Below are positions 34,734-44,100 of a DNA stretch of 64,000 bases, one piece after another (within the stretch, counting starts at the first letter, position 1; each line of letters opens with the position of its first letter). Below the pieces are notes generated by a model that was given only the letters and a program-made list of their open reading frames with translations, did not search any database and was not told the DNA's origin. The translations under genes were made by a program, and so were the position numbers. The DNA comes from Clostridium amylolyticum (GTDB taxonomy: Bacteria > Bacillota > Clostridia > Clostridiales > Clostridiaceae). The stretch spans positions 372,001-436,000 of the forward strand of contig NZ_FQZO01000003.1 of the NCBI RefSeq assembly GCF_900142075.1, read 5' to 3'.

Positions 34734-37700
34734 TATAAACAAGCTCTCTAAATCTTCTTGTGTCATTTTAGTCATAACATTGTCTTCGTTCATATCTTCA
34801 TTAATGACATTATTGATAATCCTTTTCTTTTCTTCTTGAAGGTTAAAAATCTTTTCTTCTATAGTGCCTTTAGCTAAAAGCTTTATAACCTCTACAGTTT
34901 TTTTTTGACCTATTCTATGGGCTCTGTCAGTGGCCTGTTCTTCTACTGCAGGATTCCACCAGGGATCAAAATGTATTACCGTATCAGCCCCTGTAAGGTT
35001 TAATCCTGTACCTCCAGCTTTTAAGGATATTAAGAAAAGTTTTGCATCTCCAGTATTAAACTCTTTACATAAATCCATTCTATCTTCACTTTTGGTGTTA
35101 CCATCTAAGTATAAATACTTGATACTGTTTTTATCTAATATCTTAGTGATGTTTTTAAGAACAGAAGTAAATTGGGAAAATAGGAGTATCTTATGTCCTT
35201 GTTCTAGACTTTCCTCTACTAGGTCATTAAGTGCTAGCATTTTTCCACTTTCTCCTTTAAAGCCTTCTACAAACACTGAAGGATCACAGCAGATTTGTCT
35301 TAACCTAGTAAGCACTGAGAAAATTTTGATTTTGCTTTTGTTAAAGCCCTTACCCTTAATTTCTTCATCAATTTCATTCTTGGCAGAAGCTAAGTAAGCT
35401 GCATAAAGTTTTTTCTGCTCATCAGTCATATCCACCACTAAGTTATGTTCTATCTTAGGAGGAAGTTCTTTCAGCACATCCTTTTTCATCCTTCGCAGTA
35501 TAAAGGGCTTAATATGCCTGTTTAATTCTTCTAAAGCTTCATTATCCTGATTTTTTACTATAGGATTCTCATAGAGCTTTGAAAATTTGCTGTGAGAAAG
35601 CAAATACCCAGGCATAATGAAGTCAAAAATAGACCAAAGCTCTGTTAAGGAATTTTCCATTGGGGTTCCTGTAAGAGCAAAGTATCCTTCTGCTTTTATC
35701 CTTTTAACGGAATTTGCATTTTGTGAGGATGCATTTTTTATTTGCTGTGCCTCATCTAAAATGCAGTATTTAAAGTTTATGTTTTCATACTCATCTATAT
35801 CTCTTCTAATTAAAGGATATGAAGTAATCACTATGTCAGAGTTTCCTACTTCTTCCATAAGCTCTTCTCTCTGCTTTTTGGATCCTGACATTACAAGTAC
35901 CTTAAGCTCCGGTGTAAATTTTTCAATTTCGCTCTGCCAATTATATAATAGTGAGGTAGGAGCTACCACCAAGGAAGGCTTTTCTCCTATTTCAGAAGCT
36001 AAAAAGGCTATGGTTTGAAGGGTTTTACCTAAGCCCATCTCATCGGCTAAGATTCCTCCAAAGCCGTAATAGGATAAGGTTTTAAACCATTTGAAACCAA
36101 TTTTTTGATAGTTTCTCATTACCTTATTAAGATATTCAGGTGGATTGTAGTCCATTTCCTTAATGTCTCTAATATTATTAGTAAGCTCTCTAAAATCCTT
36201 ACTTCTTTGTATATAATTCATATCTTGGTCTTTTATCTTTTGATCAAGATATAATGCATTATATTTGGAAAGGAGTATCTTATCATTTAAAAAATCCTTA
36301 TCTTTTATTCCAAGATAATCCATTACCTCTACAATATTCTTTATACCATCATCTTCTAAAGTTACAAAGCCGCCTTTTTTAAGCTTGTAATATTTTTTCT
36401 TTTCTCTTAAAGCATTAAAAATATTGGTAAGCTCTTCTTTATCTACGCCTTCTAGTTCGAAGGTAAACTCTAGGAGATTTTCATTATTAAGTCTTATTCC
36501 TGCTTTAAGGTTTGACTTTCCATATAGTCTAATATTTTTAAAGCTTTCAGAATAATAAACTTCACCAAGGTCTTGAAGTTTATTTACCCCTTCATTAAGA
36601 AAGCTCACTATGTTTTTTTCATTTCTCATTACATAGAAATTTGAATCTTTTTCAAAGCCAAAGCTTCTTAGCACTTGGTGGCATATCTCTTCCTTCTCTA
36701 TATCCCTTACCAGAATGCCTTTATCTTTATTAATTTCATTTTGTAAGAAAGGATAAATTTCTATATCACCATAGTTGTACTTAAGGCTAGCGGTGATAAA
36801 ATCATCCTTCTTATCCAGATAAGTGCTTACTAAAAGCTCAGTTTCATAAAAGGCCTCTTTTATGCTTTTGTCCACATTAACTTCCTTTGATAGCTTTTTA
36901 AGCATGGGGAGCAAGTAGGAAGCCACTTTTTCCCCTTCCTCTTTGCCTATGATAAGTTTGTTATTTCTTTTATTATTAATTAAATTATATAGGGGTTCAT
37001 ACATTTTAACTTGACTTTCACTAGGAATATAAAAATTACCATCGTAGAAAAATACCTTTTTAGCTCCATCAACGGGGTAAGGCATGGTGCTTTCCTGGGA
37101 TAATTCAATGATTTGTTTGTTCATACCTAGATTAAACCTAAGAGGAAGGTCTCCTTCTATTATTTTCACATTTATATATTCTTTACTATTAATTTCAGCA
37201 TTTATGGTTCTTTCTTTAGCTAACTTAAAAAATCTATATATTAATTTATCTGTTAGTAAAAATTTTTTTCCGGTAAAGACTGAGTTTGAGTATGAAGGGT
37301 AGTAGCCATAGGGGTTTTCGCGTTCCTCTTCAAGTTCTCTAAGCTCTAAAAACATCTGGATTATTTTTTCATCTGTTTCATTGAATTTTTGTATAGAGGG
37401 ATCATAAGTAAAATTCTTACCAAACTCTAGATTTTCCTCTAATAAAACAGCATATAAAAACTTCTTCATGCTTTTTACTACATAGTTTTTTTCTAAACCT
37501 AACTTTAATTCTATATTGGGTCTTAAGGAAAGCTTATCATTAATAAAATTTATCTCTAAATTAAGTTCTCTTTTATACTCTTTACTATCCTTTGAAATAT
37601 TTTTTATTTCATTAATAAGGGTATCAATTTCATTTATTTGAGAATTTATTTGTGCATTTCTTTGATATTCATTAATATATTTTAATAATACTGCAGTTAT

Positions 37701-37979
37701 ATGTTTGCAAGGACCATATTCTTTATTATCATCACAACTACAGCTAACACCAGTCTTATTTGTACTTTTATCTAACTCTATATAAACTTCATAACTGTTA
37801 AATCCGTTAAAAGAAATTACATTGCTGCTTATTTCCACTATATTATCTTTTTTTCTCCAGATGGTGTTATCTGCATTGATTTTAAGTTCTTCCACGTATC
37901 CGCCATCATAATATTTCATTGCTTTTCTATAGGTTATGTCATCTACCCAGCTTTTTATTGTCTGTATATTTAAAAACAA
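34731..37979 (-). CDS. SWIM zinc-finger SNF2-family helicase/ATPase
   Basis: About 1082 residues. The N-terminal region carries a SWIM zinc finger (CSCDDNKEYGPCKHI, roughly residues 75-110), followed by a long family-specific region (SNF2_assoc-like). The ATPase core has motif I ILADEMGLGKTLQT (about 645), motif II DEAQ (about 743), and helicase C motifs FSQFTSVL, KAGGTGLNLTGAD and DRAHRIGQ. It is a double-strand DNA translocase of the bacterial Snf2 type; cellular role unproven, often linked to DNA repair or transcription. TTG at 37979 is the likely start since GGAGG is 8-12 nt upstream; a TTG 15 nt earlier would include that site. Confidence 0.93.
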   Translation of the reverse strand: MFLNIQTIKSWVDDITYRKAMKYYDGGYVEELKINADNTIWRKKDNIVEISSNVISFNGFNSYEVYIELDKSTNKTGVSCSCDDNKEYGPCKHITAVLLKYINEYQRNAQINSQINEIDTLINEIKNISKDSKEYKRELNLEINFINDKLSLRPNIELKLGLEKNYVVKSMKKFLYAVLLEENLEFGKNFTYDPSIQKFNETDEKIIQMFLELRELEEERENPYGYYPSYSNSVFTGKKFLLTDKLIYRFFKLAKERTINAEINSKEYINVKIIEGDLPLRFNLGMNKQIIELSQESTMPYPVDGAKKVFFYDGNFYIPSESQVKMYEPLYNLINNKRNNKLIIGKEEGEKVASYLLPMLKKLSKEVNVDKSIKEAFYETELLVSTYLDKKDDFITASLKYNYGDIEIYPFLQNEINKDKGILVRDIEKEEICHQVLRSFGFEKDSNFYVMRNEKNIVSFLNEGVNKLQDLGEVYYSESFKNIRLYGKSNLKAGIRLNNENLLEFTFELEGVDKEELTNIFNALREKKKYYKLKKGGFVTLEDDGIKNIVEVMDYLGIKDKDFLNDKILLSKYNALYLDQKIKDQDMNYIQRSKDFRELTNNIRDIKEMDYNPPEYLNKVMRNYQKIGFKWFKTLSYYGFGGILADEMGLGKTLQTIAFLASEIGEKPSLVVAPTSLLYNWQSEIEKFTPELKVLVMSGSKKQREELMEEVGNSDIVITSYPLIRRDIDEYENINFKYCILDEAQQIKNASSQNANSVKRIKAEGYFALTGTPMENSLTELWSIFDFIMPGYLLSHSKFSKLYENPIVKNQDNEALEELNRHIKPFILRRMKKDVLKELPPKIEHNLVVDMTDEQKKLYAAYLASAKNEIDEEIKGKGFNKSKIKIFSVLTRLRQICCDPSVFVEGFKGESGKMLALNDLVEESLEQGHKILLFSQFTSVLKNITKILDKNSIKYLYLDGNTKSEDRMDLCKEFNTGDAKLFLISLKAGGTGLNLTGADTVIHFDPWWNPAVEEQATDRAHRIGQKKTVEVIKLLAKGTIEEKIFNLQEEKKRIINNVINEDMNEDNVMTKMTQEDLESLFI

Positions 37980-38166
37980 AATTACTACCTCCAAGCATAG
38001 GTTTAGGGAACTGTCCCTTTTATTTTTCTTTAAGTATTATATCATTAATTATTTGGCCTTAGGCATTAAATTCATAACAAATACAAAACTTTTACTTATA
38101 TTCAGTGGCAATATAGTATTAATGTTGTAATCTTTCCATTATAATGTAAGAAAAGGGGGTAAGATT

Positions 38167-40710
38167 ATGAGTTACAAATATGAATTTGTAATGGGAGATG
38201 AAGAACTTCCTTTAAAAGCTATAATACATAGTGTCAATGAATTTAATTTACACTGGCATAATAAATTTGAAATTCTAATTGTATTAGAAGGAAGTGTAAA
38301 TGTGAGCATAGGTAAAGAAAACTATGTTCTTTATGAGGAGGATGTTATATTAATTAATTCTAACGAGATCCATGCTACCAGCAGAAATGAAGATAAAAAT
38401 ATATTACTGGCACTGCAAATTGATCCTGAATTTTATATTAGCTGTTATTCTAAATTTAAAAATATGAAGTTTCATAATAAACCTATAAATGAAAAGGGTT
38501 ATGATGGGGATAATCTAAATATTCTTAAACAATATATTGCAAATGTTGTGTGGTGTTTAAATAAAAAGAATAACGGATACAAGCTAGTAGTCGGCAGCTA
38601 TTTACTTCTTTTAGGGGAATATTTAATTAATAATTTTAAATATGCACTGCTAGAAGATAGGGATGAAATTACTGATGGTGACCTTATTAGAATAAAAAAT
38701 ATAATAGATTATACCAACGAAAATATAGGCAGGAATATTACCTTGAAGGAAATTGCTGAAAATATGCATCTCAGTTATCATTTTTTATCTCATTTTATTA
38801 AAGAGAAGATAGGTATGTCCTTCCAAGAATACCTAAACAGCATACGCTTGAACAAAGCGGTAAAACTGCTTTCCAAGGATGACCAAAGTATAACCAGCAT
38901 AGCTTATGCCAGCGGCTTTCCCAGTGTAAATTCCTTTAATAGGCTATTTAAAAAGTACTATAATTATTCTCCCAGTGAATATAGAGACAATTTATTAAGC
39001 TCTAAGTCCAAGGATGATAATGTTTTACAGGTGAATAATGAAATAGGAAGTTACTTAGAGGTGGATAGAAATGCTGCCTTAAAAAAGCTTTATGGTTATC
39101 TTAAAGTATCCCCTAGAGAAGCTAAAGAAGACTATAGCCACGGAGAGGATTTAAAGCTTATTTCTATAGATTTAAATCAAGAGGGACAGGACTTTAGCCA
39201 TTACTGGAAGAAGATAATAACCTTTGGCAGGGCTTCTGAAGGGTTAAGGAGTAATCTCCAAGGTCAGTTTAGAGAGCTTCAGAGGGAAATAGGTTTTGAA
39301 TATGTAAGATTTCATGGAATTTTTATGGATGAAATGATGATATACAATGTTTCACTAGAAGGAAAGGTAGAGTATAACTGGAGCTACGTGGACAATCTCT
39401 TTGATTTTTTTAAGGAGATTAATATTAAGCCTTTTATTGAGCTTACCTTTATGCCCAGTGAATTGAAGAGAACAGAGGATACTATTTTCTTTTGGAAAGG
39501 TAATATCTCTCCTCCAAGGGATATAAATTTATGGACAGATCTTGTAAAAGCCTTTGTAAAGCACTGCATAAACAGGTACGGTGTAAAGGAAGTAGAGACT
39601 TGGTATTTTGAGATTTGGAATGAGCCAGAGCTTAAATACGTCTTTTGGGCTGGCAGTGATGAGGAATACTTTGAGTTTTATAAAGAAACCACTAAGGCTA
39701 TAAAATCTATTTTAGGAAAGCTTAAGGTAGGAGGACCATCCATAACTCATGGGGCTATATTAGGAAGTACTTATATAGATAGGTTTTTAGACTATTGCAG
39801 CAAAGAGGGAATAGTAATAGATTTTATTTCTTTACATATATATCCGGAGTATCTTCTCCTTGATGCAATAGATGAATCAATATTAGAGCAATTAGATGAT
39901 GAAGATAAATTAAATCTGATACCCTTGGTAAAGAAGATTTATCATGGCGAAAATAATACCTTTAATACTTTAAATACAGTAAATAATAAAATATTAGAAA
40001 TTTTAAATTATAAGCCTGAAATTCATGTTACCGAGTGGAATGCTTCTTCTTCCAATGGAAATTTAATTCATGATACAAGCTATGTGGCAGCTTTTATAAT
40101 AAAAAATGTGCTGCAATGCATAGGAAATACTAATTCTTTGGGATATTGGACTTTTACAGATTTGATGGAAGAACAAAAGCTTGGAATTTCATCCTTCCAC
40201 GGAGGATTTGGACTTATTAATAAAGAAGGCTTAAAAAAAGCATCTTATTATGGATATTATCTATTGTCAAAGTTAGGCGATAGCATAATAAAAAGAGGAG
40301 AAGATTACATAGTAACTAAAAAGGATGATAGTATACAGATATTAGCCTATAATTATGCATTTTTTGATGAGCTGTTTTTACACGGAGATGTGTCTGCTTT
40401 AACTCATAAAGATAGATATTCCATTTATGAGAACAAACCATTAAAAGAAATTGAATTTACTTTAAATGGTCTTGAAGGAGATTATAAAATTACAAGCTAT
40501 AAGCTAAATAGAGAACATGGCTCTGTATACGATGAGTGGATTAAATTAGGAGCTCAGGAGAATATGAACTTTGAAGAAATCAGTTATTTACAAGGAATAT
40601 CTAAACCAAAAATGGAGATAAGAGAATTAGAGCTATATGGGGAATATAGGGATAAAATCAATATACCAGTACATGGAGCAGAATTAATAATACTGGAAAA
40701 GAGGATTTAG
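38167..40710 (+). CDS. AraC-family regulator fused to a GH39 glycoside hydrolase domain
   Basis: 847 residues in three parts. An N-terminal cupin-type AraC sensor (about 15-165, with LHWHNKFEILIVLEG) and a double helix-turn-helix AraC domain (about 180-280, LKEIAENMHLSYHFLSHFIK and PSVNSFNRLFKKYYNYSPSEY) are followed by a GH39 (beta-xylosidase/iduronidase clan A) catalytic domain from about 320 to the end. Glu486 in IWNEPE is the expected acid/base, and Glu623 in HVTEWNASSS the nucleophile; both are present. No signal peptide, so it is intracellular. It could be a DNA-bound sensor that cleaves or binds its inducer sugar. AAAGGGGG precedes the ATG. It stands alone. Confidence 0.9.
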   Translation: MSYKYEFVMGDEELPLKAIIHSVNEFNLHWHNKFEILIVLEGSVNVSIGKENYVLYEEDVILINSNEIHATSRNEDKNILLALQIDPEFYISCYSKFKNMKFHNKPINEKGYDGDNLNILKQYIANVVWCLNKKNNGYKLVVGSYLLLLGEYLINNFKYALLEDRDEITDGDLIRIKNIIDYTNENIGRNITLKEIAENMHLSYHFLSHFIKEKIGMSFQEYLNSIRLNKAVKLLSKDDQSITSIAYASGFPSVNSFNRLFKKYYNYSPSEYRDNLLSSKSKDDNVLQVNNEIGSYLEVDRNAALKKLYGYLKVSPREAKEDYSHGEDLKLISIDLNQEGQDFSHYWKKIITFGRASEGLRSNLQGQFRELQREIGFEYVRFHGIFMDEMMIYNVSLEGKVEYNWSYVDNLFDFFKEINIKPFIELTFMPSELKRTEDTIFFWKGNISPPRDINLWTDLVKAFVKHCINRYGVKEVETWYFEIWNEPELKYVFWAGSDEEYFEFYKETTKAIKSILGKLKVGGPSITHGAILGSTYIDRFLDYCSKEGIVIDFISLHIYPEYLLLDAIDESILEQLDDEDKLNLIPLVKKIYHGENNTFNTLNTVNNKILEILNYKPEIHVTEWNASSSNGNLIHDTSYVAAFIIKNVLQCIGNTNSLGYWTFTDLMEEQKLGISSFHGGFGLINKEGLKKASYYGYYLLSKLGDSIIKRGEDYIVTKKDDSIQILAYNYAFFDELFLHGDVSALTHKDRYSIYENKPLKEIEFTLNGLEGDYKITSYKLNREHGSVYDEWIKLGAQENMNFEEISYLQGISKPKMEIRELELYGEYRDKINIPVHGAELIILEKRI

Positions 40711-40810
40711 AAGCTAAAAACTAAATAGAGCAAATATTAGTATGTGTTTTAGCAATAATTATATAGTCTGATAATGAGTATATAGGTAAAATAATTACTA
40801 TAAAGTATAT

Positions 40811-40853
40811 AATGATTATTAACTAATATTTTTAGTTAATAATCATTATTTTT
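40811..40853 (+). terminator. Intrinsic terminator after the AraC-GH39 gene
   Basis: AATGATTATTAACTAA (40811-40826) pairs perfectly with TTAGTTAATAATCATT (40832-40847), followed by ATTTTTAT. The stretch between it and the riboswitch (40854-40975) is very AT-rich and presumably holds the adhesin promoter, which I cannot place. Confidence 0.85.
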
Positions 40854-40977
40854 ATATTGATTTTTATTTAGTATTATTTTATTATTAGTAATGTCGTAAA
40901 AAATGTAAATTCATTAGGTAGTTTTACTATAGCAATATTTATTATTTAGCAAAGTTATGTAAAATTAACTACTAATT

Positions 40978-41053
40978 TATTAAAGGAGACATAGAAGCAT
41001 ATACTTATCTGGGCACTTTGTATATGTGGAGTCGCTAGTGCAACCGACCTTAA
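40978..41053 (+). promoter_or_regulatory. c-di-GMP-II riboswitch aptamer
   Basis: The conserved core of the class II c-di-GMP aptamer is present: GGGCACTT (41011-41018) and, 19 nt later, TAGTGCAACCGACC (41036-41049), as in the crystallised Clostridium acetobutylicum aptamer. CATATAC (40999-41005) pairs with GTATATG (41020-41026) for the internal helix, and TTAAAGG (about 40980) with CCTTAA (41048-41053) for P1. The 3' strand of P1 is also the 5' strand of the terminator at 41044-41080, so ligand binding and termination exclude each other. That predicts an ON switch: high c-di-GMP gives readthrough into the LPXTG adhesin gene. Confidence 0.92.
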
Positions 41054-41080
41054 TTGTATTAAGGTCGGTTTTTTATTTTT
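41044..41080 (+). terminator. Riboswitch-controlled terminator
   Basis: CCGACCTTAA (41044-41053) pairs perfectly with TTAAGGTCGG (41059-41068), followed by TTTTTTATTTTT. Its left arm overlaps the aptamer 3' end, making it the expression platform. Confidence 0.92.
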
Positions 41081-41119
41081 TAAATTATTAATTATAAAGA
41101 TTATGAAAGGAGATATATT

Positions 41120-44100
41120 ATGAGAAAGAAGAGGTATAAGTTTAAGCGAAAGAAAAAAATGTCCGTGGTGGTAGCTTTACTTGCTGTGGTTTTTCAACTT
41201 TTTTCTATTTTCCCAGCAGTGGCGGTTAAATCTGCTGATACCACAAACAACTTCCCATTTATAACTGAAGTAACTTTAACTGATGGTAATGGGAACCTAA
41301 TAAATGAGGCATCAAACCCAATAAAGAAAAATGCTGAGGTTAAATTAACTTATAAATTTACCATTCCAAATGAAGGAACGGTAAAAAAAGGTGATACCTA
41401 TACCATGCAGATACCTAAGGAAATACAAATAATAAGCGAGTTAAAGTTCCCCATTACCATAGATAATGGTGATACCATTGCCAATGTAACCATTGGTACT
41501 GATGGAAAGGTTAATATTACTTTTACTGAATTTGCCGAAAGCAATTCCAATGTTTCAGGATACTTTTATATTGATACTCAATTTGATCCTAATAAAATAG
41601 GGGGGCCAAATCCAGTACCTATTAAATTTGAAATTGGAGGAAGCTCTGAGCCATATATAATTAATGTAAACTTTGAGCAGCCAGAAGCTCCAAAGGCTTC
41701 TGTGAAAAAGGAAGGCAGTTATGATACTTCTAAAAATGAGATTACTTGGAAGGTGACAATAAATCCTGAAAATGTTAAGGTTAATAATGCTCAAATCCTG
41801 GACAACATTTCAGATGGTCAGGAATTTATACCAGGCTCTGTGATAATAAATGGAGCTAATGCGGACACAACTAATTATAGCTATGATACTAGCAGTAAAA
41901 AGTTAACTTATAATTTTCCAGATGTAATAGATAAACAACAAGTAATGACATTTAAGACTAAGGTAGTCAATCCTAAGGCTTTTGAATCTGAAGGCACTAC
42001 AGTATACGAGTATAATAAAGCAACTTTTAACCATGATGGAACTTCTAAAGTATCTAATGAGGCATCAGTTAAGATTGTTACAGACTTTATTAGAAAAGAC
42101 GGTAAATATGATCAAAAAACCAAGAGAATTAATTGGACTATTTATGTAAACAATAATGCTCAATATATCCCCAATGCTGTGGTTACAGATGATATACCAG
42201 AGGGGTTAACTTTTACACCAGGCAGCGTTAAGATAGATGGAAGTCCAACCAATGACAATTATACTGTAAATGGACAAAAATTCGTCTATACTTTCCCAGG
42301 TGCTATTAATGAGCCTCATAAAATTGAATTTTCCACAGATGTAACGGATAAAGGGGCTTTTAATTCAAATGATTGGAAAACCTATAATAATAAAGTAACA
42401 CTAACAGGTACTGGAGTTCCAGGTAATTCTTCAGACAATAAAGGTGTTGGAGTGCCTACTAGCGTTATTTATAAGAATGGAGTAGGGTACAACCCAGCCA
42501 CAGGAGAAATTACTTGGCAAGTTGTGGTAAATAGTAATAAGATAGCTATAAAAAATGCTGTGGTGACAGATGATATAAGATTAGGACAAGAATATGTGGA
42601 AAATTCTGCTACTATAGATAAAAGCACCCCTGGTGGAAGCTTTAACTATGTAAAAGCAGGTGAAGGAGATTCTCAAAAAACTGGAACATTAACATATGCC
42701 TTTAATGGTGATATTAATGAAACTTATGTAATAACTTTTAAAACTAAAGTAACAGATCCTAAGGTTTTTGCAGGAAACAGAAGTGAAAAATATTATAATG
42801 TTGCCAAATTAACAGGAGACAATATTGTAACCTCTACAGGTCAAGGTGAACAAAAAGTAGATAGCCAGGTTATAAACAAGACAAGTGCAGCTTATGACTA
42901 TGTTAAAAGAGAACTTACCTGGAAGGTGGTAGTGAATAATAACAAAATGACACTTCATAATGCTTATTTTACAGATGTTATAAAGGAAGGTCAGGAATTT
43001 GTACCTAATTCTGTGAAGATTAATGGAAATCCAGCGGAAGCATCAAATTATGTTTATGATGAAGCTACCAAAACGTTAAGATATAATTTCCCTAGTGAAA
43101 TTAAAGATGAACAGATAGTAACCTTTAAAACTAAAATCACCGATGATTCCATTTTTAAAACTAATGGAGAAAAGGAGATTAGTAATACTGTAAAGCTAGT
43201 AACTGATTTAGTACCTGGCGGTGTAGAAAGTACCGGCACAGGAAAGATAAAGAATACTTTAATAGGAAAGACAGCTGATTATAAAACAGGTAATAATTAT
43301 ATTGATTGGAATGTAACCATTAACTCTAATAAAATCTTAATTAAGGATGCTGTTTTAACAGATATACTTCAAGAAGGACTTGAGCTAGATACTACTTCTG
43401 TAAAGTTGTACAAGCAGACATTAAGTGAAGATGGAGCTCTAGTAAAAGGAGAAGAAGTTCCTTTAGATGGCAGGAATATAAAATATAACTCTGAAACTAG
43501 AGAATTTACCTTTACTTTGCCTGCTATCACAGAAGAAGCATATATTTTAACCTTTAGAACCGAGGTTATAGACAAGAAAAAATCACCTTTCACTAATTCC
43601 ATATCCTTTAAAGGAACAGGGTTAACAGAATCTACAGAATCCGGTAAGGTGGATGTAGTATTCCAAGGAGCTGGCGGCGGTGGTGTAGGTGAGACCGGCA
43701 GCATTAAGTTTATAAAAGTGGATAAAAACAATGAAAATATAAAGCTTCAGGGAGCAGTATTTGAATTATTAGACAAGTATCAAAATGTTATAAGGATCTC
43801 AGGAGCTACTGGAGAAAATGGAGAGGCTTTATTTGATAGGTTAAAGTTTGATATAGACTATTATGTAAGAGAAAAGTCTGCTCCTACAGGATATCTTCTA
43901 AGTGATGAAGTATATAGATTCCAGCTTAAAAATGCTGTAGATGGAAAAAATATAACCTATAATTATAAAAATCAAATAATTACTGGTGATATTGAATTCT
44001 ATAAAACTGGGGAAAATAATGATAAGCTAAAAGATGCGGAGTTTACCCTGTATAAGCTTTCAGATACTGGTTATAAAAATCCTATAGCCACAGCTATAAG

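Noticed and set aside
34930..36018. Plus-strand frames of 155 and 133 codons opposite the SNF2 helicase gene
   Set aside because: Shadows of conserved helicase motifs on the other strand; no coding signals of their own.
38000..38035. Small hairpin AGGGA-ACTG-TCCCT followed by T-rich DNA upstream of the helicase gene
   Set aside because: Stem of five base pairs only and no plus-strand gene ends there; too weak to call a terminator.
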